5,967 bases of DNA. It comes from Geminicoccaceae bacterium (GTDB lineage Bacteria > Pseudomonadota > Alphaproteobacteria > Geminicoccales > Geminicoccaceae). The stretch spans positions 1 to 5,967 of the forward strand of contig JAPJRA010000259.1 of NCBI GenBank assembly GCA_030824835.1, given 5' to 3'. Shown in pieces: positions 1 through 5,967 of this stretch; position 1 is the first letter of the stretch, and every line of letters starts with the position of its first letter. A program made the translations under genes and the position numbers. The notes beneath the pieces were generated by a model that was not told the DNA's origin, ran no database searches, and saw only the letters and a program-made list of their open reading frames with translations.

Positions 1-675
1 TCGTCATCGGCCAACATTTCCCGCTGCTGGAACTGGTTCAACGCGGCCGACCAGCAGCGCGACCGGGGCGAGCCGACGCTGATCGCCGGGATCACGCGCC
101 AGGTGATGGACGACTACGCCGTCGATCCGCAGCGCGTCTTCATTGCCGGCCTGTCTGCCGGCGGGGCCGCGGCGGCGGTGATGGCCGGCACCTATCCCGA
201 TCTCTATGCCGCCGTCGGCGTTCATTCCGGTCTGGCCCATGGTGCCGCCACGGACATGCCCTCGGCCTTTGCCGCCATGCGCAGCGGCGGGAATGTCGAC
301 GTGCAGGCGCATCGGGCCGGCCGGATGGTGCCGACGATCGTCTTCCACGGTGATCAGGACAGCACCGTCCATCCGCGCAACGGCGATCAGGTGATCGCCC
401 AGGCGCGCGCCAGTGGGCCTGCCGGGCTGCAGCCAACGGCCACCGTGGTGCGTGGGCAGGCCCCCGGCGGCCGCTCCTTCAGCCGAACGCTTCATGCCAA
501 CCCGGATGGGCGCTCGGTCCTCGAGCAATGGGTCATCCATGGCGCCGGGCACGCCTGGGCGGGCGGGAGCCCCGCCGGATCCTACACGGACCCGGAGGGC
601 CCGGACGCCGGCCGCGAGATGCTACGGTTCTTCCTGGCCAATCCCCATCCCGACCTACCGCGGTCGGCGCACTAG
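1..675 (+). CDS. PHB-depolymerase-family esterase (alpha/beta hydrolase), 5' end missing
   Basis: The reading frame is open from base 1 and ends at TAG 673-675, leaving 224 visible residues. It is the C-terminal part of an alpha/beta hydrolase of the polyhydroxybutyrate-depolymerase esterase family (Esterase_phd, LpqC-like). An early CWNWF segment (residues 9-13) is typical of the family. The nucleophile elbow GLSAGG places the serine at visible residue 52. [10 protein letters not shown] gives the acid, probably Asp120. GAGHAWAGG gives the catalytic histidine, His184, followed by a Gly/Ser-rich stretch and a [10 protein letters not shown] helix. Relatives are usually exported and cleave ester bonds in short-chain polyesters, feruloyl esters or similar substrates; the substrate cannot be read here. 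The N-terminus, where a signal peptide would lie, is outside the window. The gene stands alone on its strand, with 131 bp before the next start. The family call is firm; calling it a true PHB depolymerase would be over-specific. Confidence 0.9.
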   Translation, partial: SSSANISRCWNWFNAADQQRDRGEPTLIAGITRQVMDDYAVDPQRVFIAGLSAGGAAAAVMAGTYPDLYAAVGVHSGLAHGAATDMPSAFAAMRSGGNVDVQAHRAGRMVPTIVFHGDQDSTVHPRNGDQVIAQARASGPAGLQPTATVVRGQAPGGRSFSRTLHANPDGRSVLEQWVIHGAGHAWAGGSPAGSYTDPEGPDAGREMLRFFLANPHPDLPRSAH

Positions 676-700
676 ACGGCGCTCCGCATTGGAGTGGCGC

Positions 701-730
701 TGAGGCCGGCAGCACGATCGGCCGGCTTCG
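701..730. other. Hairpin-forming inverted repeat downstream of the esterase gene
   Basis: The two arms GCCGGC (705-710 and 721-726) can pair around a 10-base loop. The stem extends outward through G704-T727, A703-T728 and G702-C729, giving about 9 bp. It starts 26 bases after the esterase stop codon. No T-run follows on either strand, so it is not a classical intrinsic terminator. It could stabilise the mRNA 3' end or assist termination, or it could be chance in GC-rich DNA. Confidence 0.35.
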
Positions 731-744
731 GCTCCATGCGGTCG

Positions 745-769
745 GGAGCCAGGAGGCTGGTGCGGCGTT
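745..769 (+). promoter_or_regulatory. Possible ECF/general-stress sigma promoter of the lipoprotein gene (one mismatch)
   Basis: GGAGC (745-749), then 16 bases, then CGTT (766-769). This resembles the alphaproteobacterial EcfG/RpoE2 pattern GGAAC-N16-17-CGTT with one mismatch in the -35 element. It would start transcription near 776, about 30 bases before the lipoprotein start. The same layout with a perfect -35 lies in front of the catalase gene. Given the mismatch and the short motif, this is only a candidate. Confidence 0.3.
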
Positions 770-796
770 GATCCGTTCGTGACTTCTGCAACGACC

Positions 797-802
797 GAGG
801 AG
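797..802 (+). promoter_or_regulatory. Ribosome binding site of the lipoprotein gene
   Basis: GAGGAG lies just before tandem ATG codons at 807 and 810. The gap is 4 bases to the first ATG and 7 to the second, so the second ATG has the more usual spacing and may be the true start. Confidence 0.65.
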
Positions 803-806
803 AGGG

Positions 807-1040
807 ATGATGAGGCTTCGATCCAAACGCAGCTGGGTGGGTATGGCGGCAATCGCGGCCATGCTCGCGGCGACGGGCTGTTCGGAGAATACGGGCAAGG
901 GTGCGGCCATTGGCGCTGCGGGAGGTGCCGGTCTGGGCGCACTCGGCCAGGGCAGCATCCTGGGCAACGCGGCTGCCGGTGCCGTGGCGGGCGGCGCGGG
1001 CGGCTTCATCTACGATCAGCTCAAGCGCGGCGACGACTGA
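807..1040 (+). CDS. Small glycine-zipper lipoprotein (YMGG/OsmB-like)
   Basis: A 77-residue protein, or 76 if translation starts at the second ATG (810). Basic residues (RLRSKR) and a hydrophobic stretch (about residues 11-22) lead into the lipobox AATGC, with the lipidated cysteine at residue 25. Serine follows the cysteine; by the E. coli +2 rule this favours outer-membrane sorting. The mature part is nearly all Gly/Ala with repeated GxxxG spacing (about residues 30-66), then a polar tail ending YDQLKRGDD. This matches the glycine-zipper lipoproteins of the 17-kDa antigen, OsmB and YMGG type. Such proteins sit in the envelope and are often induced by osmotic or stationary-phase stress; their biochemical role is poorly defined. 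It has a good ribosome binding site and lies 136 bp upstream of the catalase gene on the same strand. Its own upstream region holds a possible stress-sigma promoter. Confidence 0.85.
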   Translation: MMRLRSKRSWVGMAAIAAMLAATGCSENTGKGAAIGAAGGAGLGALGQGSILGNAAAGAVAGGAGGFIYDQLKRGDD

Positions 1041-1089
1041 TTGCCGGAAAGGCTGCTCTTCCGCGTCCTGCATTCATTGGTGGGCTGCT

Positions 1090-1114
1090 GGAACGTTCGG
1101 TGCCGGAGTGGGTT
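1090..1114 (+). promoter_or_regulatory. Candidate ECF (EcfG/RpoE2-type) general-stress promoter of the catalase gene
   Basis: GGAAC at 1090-1094 is followed by 16 bases and then GGTT at 1111-1114. This fits the alphaproteobacterial general-stress sigma consensus GGAAC-N16-17-(C/G)GTT, also written GGAAC-N18-19-TT for RpoE2. Transcription would begin near 1121, leaving a leader of about 55 bases before the catalase start at 1177. Large catalases are known members of that regulon. The motif and spacing are seen directly; the sigma-factor assignment is inference and depends on the organism being an alphaproteobacterium. Confidence 0.5.
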
Positions 1115-1163
1115 TGGGTCATGTCCGGGAGGCGTCGCGGGCAGGCAGGGTGCGTCATAGTGC

Positions 1164-1170
1164 AGGGGAG
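1164..1170 (+). promoter_or_regulatory. Ribosome binding site deciding the catalase start
   Basis: AGGGGAG lies 6 bases before ATG 1177. It supports this start over the upstream in-frame ATG at 901, which falls inside the lipoprotein gene. A weaker GGAGA (1222-1226) precedes ATG 1234 and could serve a start 19 residues further in. Confidence 0.7.
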
Positions 1171-1176
1171 ACCTTC

Positions 1177-3303
1177 ATGGCAGGCAACGAGGAAGCGGCA
1201 GCACGGGATCGCGTGCAGGTCGGAGACCAGTCCATGACCCGCGGCAGCGGTGGAGAGCTTCACCAGACCGCCGAGGAAGGCGCGGCCGTACTGACGACGA
1301 ACCAGGGTGTGCCGGTCTCGGATGATCAGAACTCATTAAGGATCGGCGAGCGCGGTCCGACCTTGCTCGAGGACTTCCACTTCCGTGAGAAGATCTTTCA
1401 CTTCGATCACGAGCGCATTCCCGAGCGCGTCGTGCATGCACGCGGTATGGGGGCGCACGGCTACTTCGAGAATTACGAGCCCTTGACCGAGCTCACCCGG
1501 GCCGATCTCTTTCAGAGGGCGGGCGAAAAGACCGAAGTTTTTGTGCGCTTCTCGACCGTCGCCGGTAGCAAGGGATCGCCGGACCTCGCCCGCGACGTGC
1601 GCGGGTTCGCGGTCAAGTTCTACACGAAGGAGGGCAACTGGGATCTAGTCGGCAACAATATCCCGGTCTTCTTCATCCAGGACGCGATCAAGTTTCCCGA
1701 CCTGATCCACGCTGCCAAGGAGGAGCCGGACAGGGGTTTCCCCCAGGCCCAGACGGCGCATGACAATTTCTGGGACTTCATCTCGCTGACGCCCGAGAGC
1801 ATGAACATGGTCATGTGGATCATGTCGGACCGGACCATCCCGCGCTCGCTGCGGTTCATGGAAGGCTTCGGCGTTCACACCTTCCGCCTGGTCGACTCCG
1901 CGGGCAAATCAACCTTCGTCAAGTTCCACTGGAAGCCCAAGCACGGCATGCAGTCGGTGGTGTGGAACGAGGCACTCAAGCTCAACGGTGCCGATCCGGA
2001 CTTCCATCGCCGCGACCTGTGGGATGCCATCCAGAGCGGTGACTTTCCCGAGTGGGAGCTGGGGCTGCAGACGTTTGACGAGGAGTTCGCGAACAACTTC
2101 GCGTTCGATGTGCTGGATGCCACCAAGATCATTCCGGAGGAGATATTGCCGGTCCGACGTATTGGTCGCCTGGTGCTCGACCGCGTGGTCGACAATTTCT
2201 TCGCTGAGACCGAGCAGGTGGCCTTCTGCACCCAGAACATCGTGCCGGGTATCGACTTCACCAACGATCCGCTTCTGCAGGGGCGCAACTTCTCCTATCT
2301 GGACACCCAGCTGAAGCGCCTGGGCAGCCCCAATTTCCACGAGATTCCCGTCAATCGCCCGCGCGGCTGCCCGTTCCAGAATTTCCAGCAGGACGGTCAC
2401 ATGCGTATGACGGTGCCCAAGGGCCGGGCCAACTATCAGCCGAACAGCTGGGGCGAAGGCCCGCGTGAATCGCCGGCGCGCGGCTTCCGCAGCGTCGCCG
2501 TCGAGGAGGGCGGCCCGAAGTTGCGGGTCCGGGCGGAGAGCTTTGCCGATCACTACAGTCAGGCGCGGCAGTTCTACATCAGTCAGACCGAGACCGAGCA
2601 GGGGCACATCGCCTCGGCCCTCGTCTTCGAGCTGAGCAAGGTCGAGACCGTGGCGATCCGGTCCCGTGTCGTCGGCCATCTGCGCAACATCGACGAGGCC
2701 TTGGCCAAGAAGGTCGCGACGGGTCTGCGGCTGAAGCAGCTGCCGGAGGCGTGCGCCGCCGCGCGACCGACTCGGATGGACCTCGAGCCCTCGCCGGCGC
2801 TGAGCATCATCGGCAACCCGCCGCCGTCCTTTGCCGGCCGCAAGGTCGGGGTTCTGGTGACGGATGGGGTCGATGCGAGCCTGTTCGGTGCCGTCAAGAA
2901 GGCGATCGAGGGCGAGGGGGCCATGGTCAAGGTCGTGGCGCCCAACGTGGGCGGCGTCGAGGCGAGCGACGGAAAGTGGCTCGAGGCGGACGAGCTGCTG
3001 GCCGGCGGCCCCTCGGTCCTGTTCGATGCGGTGGTGCTGCTGCCGTCAGCGGAAGGGGCGGCGTTGCTGGCCCGCGAAGCGGCTGCACGTGACTTCGTGG
3101 CCGACGCTCATGCTCATCTGAAGTGCATCGGCTATGCCAGCCCTGCCGAGCAGCTGCTGCGGAGCGTCGGAGCCTGGGATGCGCAGGACGAGGGTTTCGT
3201 GGTGCTGCAATCGGCCAAAGATGCCAAGACGTTCCTGGCGGCCTGCCGCAAGCTCCGAGTCTGGTCCCGGGAGCCCAAGGTGCAGGTTGTTCAGCAGGCG
3301 TGA
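1177..3303 (+). CDS. katE: Large-subunit monofunctional heme catalase (HPII/KatE type)
   Basis: Disproportionates hydrogen peroxide to water and oxygen; normally a cytoplasmic homotetramer. The 708 residues match the clade-2 class (E. coli HPII, 753) with a shorter N-terminal arm. The active-site histidine is His87 in [11 protein letters not shown] and the distal asparagine is Asn160 in WDLVGNNIP. The proximal heme ligand is Tyr374 with Arg370 in GRNFSY. Spacings (73 and 287 residues from the histidine) equal those of HPII His128, Asn201 and Tyr415. Asp156 and Val128 match HPII main-channel residues Asp197 and Val169. Residue 351, equivalent to HPII His392 that is bonded to the heme tyrosine, is cysteine here. 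Residues from about 554 to the end form the flavodoxin/DJ-1-like domain, closing with RVWSREPK as in HPII. That domain lacks the DJ-1 nucleophile cysteine at the elbow, so it is probably structural. A ribosome binding site and a GGAAC-type promoter lie upstream. The next gene converges on it 19 bp after the stop. Confidence 0.97.
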   Translation: MAGNEEAAARDRVQVGDQSMTRGSGGELHQTAEEGAAVLTTNQGVPVSDDQNSLRIGERGPTLLEDFHFREKIFHFDHERIPERVVHARGMGAHGYFENYEPLTELTRADLFQRAGEKTEVFVRFSTVAGSKGSPDLARDVRGFAVKFYTKEGNWDLVGNNIPVFFIQDAIKFPDLIHAAKEEPDRGFPQAQTAHDNFWDFISLTPESMNMVMWIMSDRTIPRSLRFMEGFGVHTFRLVDSAGKSTFVKFHWKPKHGMQSVVWNEALKLNGADPDFHRRDLWDAIQSGDFPEWELGLQTFDEEFANNFAFDVLDATKIIPEEILPVRRIGRLVLDRVVDNFFAETEQVAFCTQNIVPGIDFTNDPLLQGRNFSYLDTQLKRLGSPNFHEIPVNRPRGCPFQNFQQDGHMRMTVPKGRANYQPNSWGEGPRESPARGFRSVAVEEGGPKLRVRAESFADHYSQARQFYISQTETEQGHIASALVFELSKVETVAIRSRVVGHLRNIDEALAKKVATGLRLKQLPEACAAARPTRMDLEPSPALSIIGNPPPSFAGRKVGVLVTDGVDASLFGAVKKAIEGEGAMVKVVAPNVGGVEASDGKWLEADELLAGGPSVLFDAVVLLPSAEGAALLAREAAARDFVADAHAHLKCIGYASPAEQLLRSVGAWDAQDEGFVVLQSAKDAKTFLAACRKLRVWSREPKVQVVQQA

Positions 3304-3322
3304 CGGACGGCTCGACCGCCGA

Positions 3323-3892
3323 CTACTTCACGGCTGCGGTCAGGAGCGTTTCGGGTCGCTTGAGAAACTGGCTAGGATCGACTGGATCGGTGCCGGCGCG
3401 AAGCTGGAAATGCAGGATCGAATCGGCGGCGTCACCGGTGCGCCCGAGGGTAGCGATCGGCTGCCCCTGGCGCACCTGGTCACCAGCCTGCACCAGCAGC
3501 GCGCCATTGCGCGCATAAACGGTGATGAAGCCTTCTGCGTGCGCGATCAGCACCAAGTCGCCGTAAGACCGTAGCTCGTTGCCGGCATAGATGACGAGCC
3601 CATCCTGTGCTGCCCGGACCATCGTCCCGGCAGCGGCCAGGATGTCGAGCCCGTCGCACCATGTTCCGTCGGCCGCTTCCCCGAAACTGTGCACGATGGT
3701 TCCGTGCAGCGGCCAGTCGAAGCCGAGGGGCAGCTGGAGGTCGCCGGGTTCCACCGCTTGGCATTGCGCGCAATCGGCAAGGTGGCCGGCCTGCCCTGCT
3801 GCCTGCCGGTCGTAGGCTCCAGCGTTGCGAGGCAGGATCACTGCAAGGGCAGTAACCAAAGCCAGCATGAGTCGGGACGACAGGACGGGCAT
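3323..3892 (-). CDS. Exported LytM/M23-fold protein with a degenerate active site
   Basis: A 189-residue protein. The N-terminus is a signal peptide with a hydrophobic core at about residues 8-20 and probable cleavage after AGA (26). Next comes a short linker with a CAQC pair (Cys41, Cys44), then one LytM/peptidase M23 domain (about 58-178) with the family motifs WPLHG, YAGNELRSYG, LLVQAGDQVRQGQ, LHFQLR and PVDP. Active M23 enzymes bind zinc through HxxxD and the second His of HxH. Here the first His is Cys79, Asp83 is kept, the catalytic His of the usual YAH is Arg128, the first His of HxH is Ile159, and His161 is kept. It is therefore probably not a peptidase. By analogy with NlpD and EnvC it may bind or activate a peptidoglycan amidase in the periplasm. 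No LysM domain or coiled coil is present. The ATG at 3892 is the only reasonable start, although no clear ribosome binding site precedes it. It follows the kinase gene on the same strand after 113 bp. Confidence 0.88.
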   Translation of the reverse strand: MPVLSSRLMLALVTALAVILPRNAGAYDRQAAGQAGHLADCAQCQAVEPGDLQLPLGFDWPLHGTIVHSFGEAADGTWCDGLDILAAAGTMVRAAQDGLVIYAGNELRSYGDLVLIAHAEGFITVYARNGALLVQAGDQVRQGQPIATLGRTGDAADSILHFQLRAGTDPVDPSQFLKRPETLLTAAVK

Positions 3893-3989
3893 TGCTTTGT
3901 TGGGTTGTTTCGACCGGGGCGCGAGACGACCCTACACGGAAATGCCTTCGGAGCCAGATGTCGGGAAACACGTTCGTGCTCAATGACGC

Positions 3990-4013
3990 GGCAGTGTGAC
4001 CTGAATCACTGCC
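3990..4013 (-). terminator. Hairpin overlapping the sensor kinase stop codon
   Basis: Perfect 7-bp arms GGCAGTG (3990-3996) and CACTGCC (4007-4013) flank a 10-base loop. The minus-strand stop codon (4008-4006) lies at the loop boundary. No T-run follows in the kinase direction, so it does not meet the criteria for an intrinsic terminator. It may protect the 3' end, attenuate read-through into the LytM gene, or be incidental. Confidence 0.3.
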
Positions 4014-5967
4014 TGCCAGCGACGCCGATGGGACCGCTGCGGTCGAGATCCAGAGCGTCGGATTCCACCACGGTGCGCTCGATCACGTCGCGGAGCTCGC
4101 CGACCAGGGCTGCAATGTCGTCCCCCCGCGCCATGCCTTCCTCGATCCTGCCGGCTATCGCGGAGATCCCCACCAGGCCGAAGCTGCCGGCTGTGCCGCG
4201 GAGCCGATGGGCCTCGCGTAGCACGGCGTCGGGCTTGTCCAGCGATTCTCCCAGACGCACGCAGCTCAGGCGGGCTCCCTCGAGCCCTCGGGCGAGCAAG
4301 GTCCGGCATGCACCGGATGGTAGCGCCGCTGCCATGGCGGTAAGCATCCCGTGATCGACCAGCGGCACGCCTGCCGGGCCCGGCGCCGCCGGCTCGGTGC
4401 GCGGCACGTCATCGACGGGGTGGCGCGCGGACGTGAGCTTGCCGGATGCGATGTCGGCAAGGGCGTTGAACAGCTCGGGCCACATGATCGGCTTGGTAAG
4501 GCAGAGGTTCATCCCCGCCGCCAGATAGCGGTCGCGCTCGGTCGCCATGACATTGGCTGTGAGCGCCAGGATCGGCACCTCAGCGGCCGGCCCTGCCATG
4601 CGCCGGATGTGTCGCGTGGCCTCGATGCCGCTCATCACCGGCATCTGCACGTCCATCAGCACGACGTCCAAGCCACCGCGCCCGGCGATCTCGACCGCGA
4701 CGGCGCCATTTTCGGCCACCACCACGTCGTGGCCGTAGCGAGCCAGCATGGCCTGCAGAAGCTCGCGGTTCACGGGCACGTCGTCGACGACGAGAATGTG
4801 CAGGGCCGGGATCTCGTCCGGCATCGGCGCGATGCCAGATGTGTTCGCTTGGCCGTCGCCGGTCTCGAGCGGTAGCTCGAACCAGAATCGACTGCCTTGG
4901 CCGGGCTGGCTTTCCAGCCCGATCACGCCGCCCATGGCATTGACCAGGGAGCGGCAGATGACCAGACCCAGGCCGGTGCCGCCGTAGTTGCGGGTCGTCG
5001 AGCGCTCGGCCTGGACAAATGGCTGAAACAGCTCCGCCTGCCGTTCATGCGGGATGCCAATACCAGTATCGAGCACCTCGAAGCGCAGACGCGGTCTGTG
5101 CTCGAGGCTGACCAACTCCCGGACGCTCACCGAGACGGTGCCCCGGGGGCTGAACTTGAGCCCGTTGCCGATCAGGTTGACCAGCACCTGCCGCAGCCGT
5201 GTCGGGTCGCCACGGACCACCAGCGATGGGGCGACCATCGACTCGAGGCGCAGCTCCAGCCCACGATCCAGGGCCTGCGGCGTCATCATCGAGCTGACCT
5301 GCTCGAGCACGTCCTGCAGCGCGAAATCGATATGCTCGAGGTCGATCCTGCCGGCTTCGATGCGGGAGAAATCGAGAATGTCGTTGAGAATGTTGAGCAA
5401 ATAGCGTCCGGAGGCGCGGATGGTGTCGACATGACGCTGCTGCGCCGGGCTCAGGCCCTCGGCCGCCAGCAGATCGGCCACGCCAAGCACGCCCGTCATG
5501 GGGGTGCGGATCTCATGGCTCATGGCCGCCAGGAATTGCGACTTCGCCTGGTTGGCGCGTTCAGCATCCTCGGTCAACCGACGCATGTCCTCGGCCTGCC
5601 GCTCCAGCTGCGCCACGGCTTTTGCCAACGCCTGATCGCGGAATTTCGCATCGGTGATATCGCGGCCGTGGCCGACATAGCCGGCAATATCGCCCTGTTC
5701 GTCGAGCAGCGGCGTCTTCAGCGAGCAGAGCCAACCCGGCGAGCCGTCGAGCCGCCTGCACGGCTGCTCGATGATGACCGTCTTCCCGGCGGCGAGGAAC
5801 GCCTCTTCGTCCAACTTGAACGCCGCGGCGATGTCGGCCGGATAGAAATCGACGTCAGTACGCCCGATCAGATCGTCCGGTGACTGCGCCCGCATGATCT
5901 GCGCCGTGGCACGGTTACTAATATCCCATAAATATACCTGACAAATGGTTCTCGGCCAGCTATGCTT
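4006..5967 (-). CDS. Hybrid sensor histidine kinase (PAS-HisKA-HATPase-REC-Hpt), 5' end probably outside the window
   Basis: The frame is open from base 5967 to TGA at 4008-4006, 653 residues. The first in-frame ATG is at 5895, and residue numbers here count from it. Order: PAS sensor (to about 82, with [12 protein letters not shown]), coiled linker (85-118), HisKA with the phospho-accepting His127 in MSHEIRTP, and an HATPase domain. In the HATPase the N-box has Asn240/Asn244, DTGIGI is at 276-281 and GGTGLGL at 305-311. The receiver has Asp371-Asp372, phospho-acceptor Asp415 in LMDVQMP, Thr446 and Lys468. The C-terminal Hpt has His563 in [12 protein letters not shown]. It autophosphorylates and should relay phosphate His127-Asp415-His563 to a response regulator not present here, as in ArcB or BarA. 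No membrane segment is visible. Upstream of 5895 the frame reads NRATAQI, a normal continuation of the PAS domain, and no ribosome binding site precedes the ATG, so the gene likely extends past the edge. If ATG 5895 were used, the PAS domain would be truncated. Signal and target are unknown. Confidence 0.92.
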   Translation of the reverse strand, partial: KHSWPRTICQVYLWDISNRATAQIMRAQSPDDLIGRTDVDFYPADIAAAFKLDEEAFLAAGKTVIIEQPCRRLDGSPGWLCSLKTPLLDEQGDIAGYVGHGRDITDAKFRDQALAKAVAQLERQAEDMRRLTEDAERANQAKSQFLAAMSHEIRTPMTGVLGVADLLAAEGLSPAQQRHVDTIRASGRYLLNILNDILDFSRIEAGRIDLEHIDFALQDVLEQVSSMMTPQALDRGLELRLESMVAPSLVVRGDPTRLRQVLVNLIGNGLKFSPRGTVSVSVRELVSLEHRPRLRFEVLDTGIGIPHERQAELFQPFVQAERSTTRNYGGTGLGLVICRSLVNAMGGVIGLESQPGQGSRFWFELPLETGDGQANTSGIAPMPDEIPALHILVVDDVPVNRELLQAMLARYGHDVVVAENGAVAVEIAGRGGLDVVLMDVQMPVMSGIEATRHIRRMAGPAAEVPILALTANVMATERDRYLAAGMNLCLTKPIMWPELFNALADIASGKLTSARHPVDDVPRTEPAAPGPAGVPLVDHGMLTAMAAALPSGACRTLLARGLEGARLSCVRLGESLDKPDAVLREAHRLRGTAGSFGLVGISAIAGRIEEGMARGDDIAALVGELRDVIERTVVESDALDLDRSGPIGVAGRQ
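5914..5949. other. AT-rich patch at the open end of the kinase gene
   Basis: This 36-base stretch has 11 G/C (about 31 percent), far below the rest of the window. In the kinase frame it uses codons rare elsewhere in the gene (TTA, GTA, ATT, TAT, AGT). It may be coding, may be a promoter region for a start at 5895, or may mark a sequence junction near the edge. On the minus strand it contains TTGTCA and, 15 bases on, TATTAG, a poor sigma-70-like pair. Confidence 0.4.

Noticed and set aside
4..552. A 182-codon open frame on the minus strand, opposite the esterase gene
   Set aside because: It is rich in Gly, His and Arg and antisense to the catalytic-triad region of the esterase; this is a GC-rich shadow frame.
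901..1176. Upstream extension of the catalase frame to an ATG at 901 (800 residues)
   Set aside because: The extension overlaps the lipoprotein gene, reads as low-complexity Arg/Ala/Ser sequence, and lacks a ribosome binding site. ATG 1177 has one and gives a family-like length.
779..1237. A 152-codon plus-strand frame across the lipoprotein gene and the following gap
   Set aside because: It is a different frame over the lipoprotein gene, with Gly/Arg-rich shadow composition and no recognisable domain.
1909..2679. A 256-codon open frame on the minus strand, opposite the catalase gene
   Set aside because: It is the antisense shadow of conserved catalase core sequence, with no motif or ribosome binding site that would support it.
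3304..3322. Possible shared bidirectional terminator between the catalase and LytM genes
   Set aside because: Only a weak imperfect palindrome around CGGCTCGACCG is present, with no T-run on either strand.
3969..3978. Short inverted repeat CACGTTCGTG upstream of the LytM gene as a possible operator
   Set aside because: Each arm is only 4 bp with a 2-base centre; this is expected by chance and no regulator consensus was recognised.
3950..3990. Sigma-70-like promoter (TTGAGC, 17-base gap, CATCTG) for the LytM gene on the minus strand
   Set aside because: The -10 element matches the consensus at only two of six positions, too weak to annotate.
4897..5883. A 328-codon open frame on the plus strand, opposite the kinase gene
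   Set aside because: It lies wholly antisense to a well-supported kinase with intact motifs. Its composition (many His, Arg, Asp, Gln) is typical of the complementary frame of a GC-rich gene, and no domain was recognised.
1..5967. A novel multi-gene defence, mobile or biosynthetic system
   Set aside because: All five genes belong to familiar families (esterase, glycine-zipper lipoprotein, catalase, LytM protein, hybrid kinase). There are no transposase, integrase, repeat array, nuclease or attachment-site signals.

Overview
This is ordinary protein-coding DNA from a GC-rich Gram-negative bacterium. GC is roughly two thirds by eye and gene density is high. Lipoprotein and secretion signals, a LytM-family periplasmic protein, and a likely GGAAC-type extracytoplasmic-function sigma promoter upstream of the catalase all point to a proteobacterium, most likely an alphaproteobacterium of Rhodospirillales type. 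That placement is inference, because no rRNA or other marker gene is present.

Layout. The window opens inside a plus-strand gene for a secreted-type esterase of the PHB-depolymerase family (1-675, 5' end missing). A 131-bp gap with a hairpin and a possible promoter precedes a small glycine-zipper lipoprotein (807-1040, +). A 136-bp gap with a well-matching GGAAC...GTT promoter follows. Then comes a complete large-subunit (HPII/KatE-type) catalase of 708 residues (1177-3303, +). Only 19 bp later, converging on it, a minus-strand gene encodes a short exported LytM/M23-fold protein that lacks most catalytic residues (3892-3323). Beyond a 113-bp gap, also on the minus strand, lies a hybrid sensor histidine kinase (stop at 4006). 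Its domain order is PAS, HisKA, HATPase, REC, Hpt, and its reading frame stays open to the right edge at 5967.

How the genes relate. The lipoprotein and catalase share a strand and carry similar stress-sigma-like promoter candidates, so a shared envelope/oxidative general-stress role is plausible but inferred. The kinase carries a full intramolecular phosphorelay (His-Asp-His), but no output regulator lies in the window. The esterase and LytM protein have no evident functional link to their neighbours.

I saw no tRNA, rRNA, CRISPR array, insertion sequence, attachment site or defence-type system. Nothing indicates a novel multi-gene system. The points worth a second look are local: a cysteine beside the catalase heme tyrosine, a stress-sigma promoter pattern, a degenerate LytM domain with unusual cysteines, and an AT-rich patch at the open end of the kinase gene. 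No gap exceeds 300 bp.
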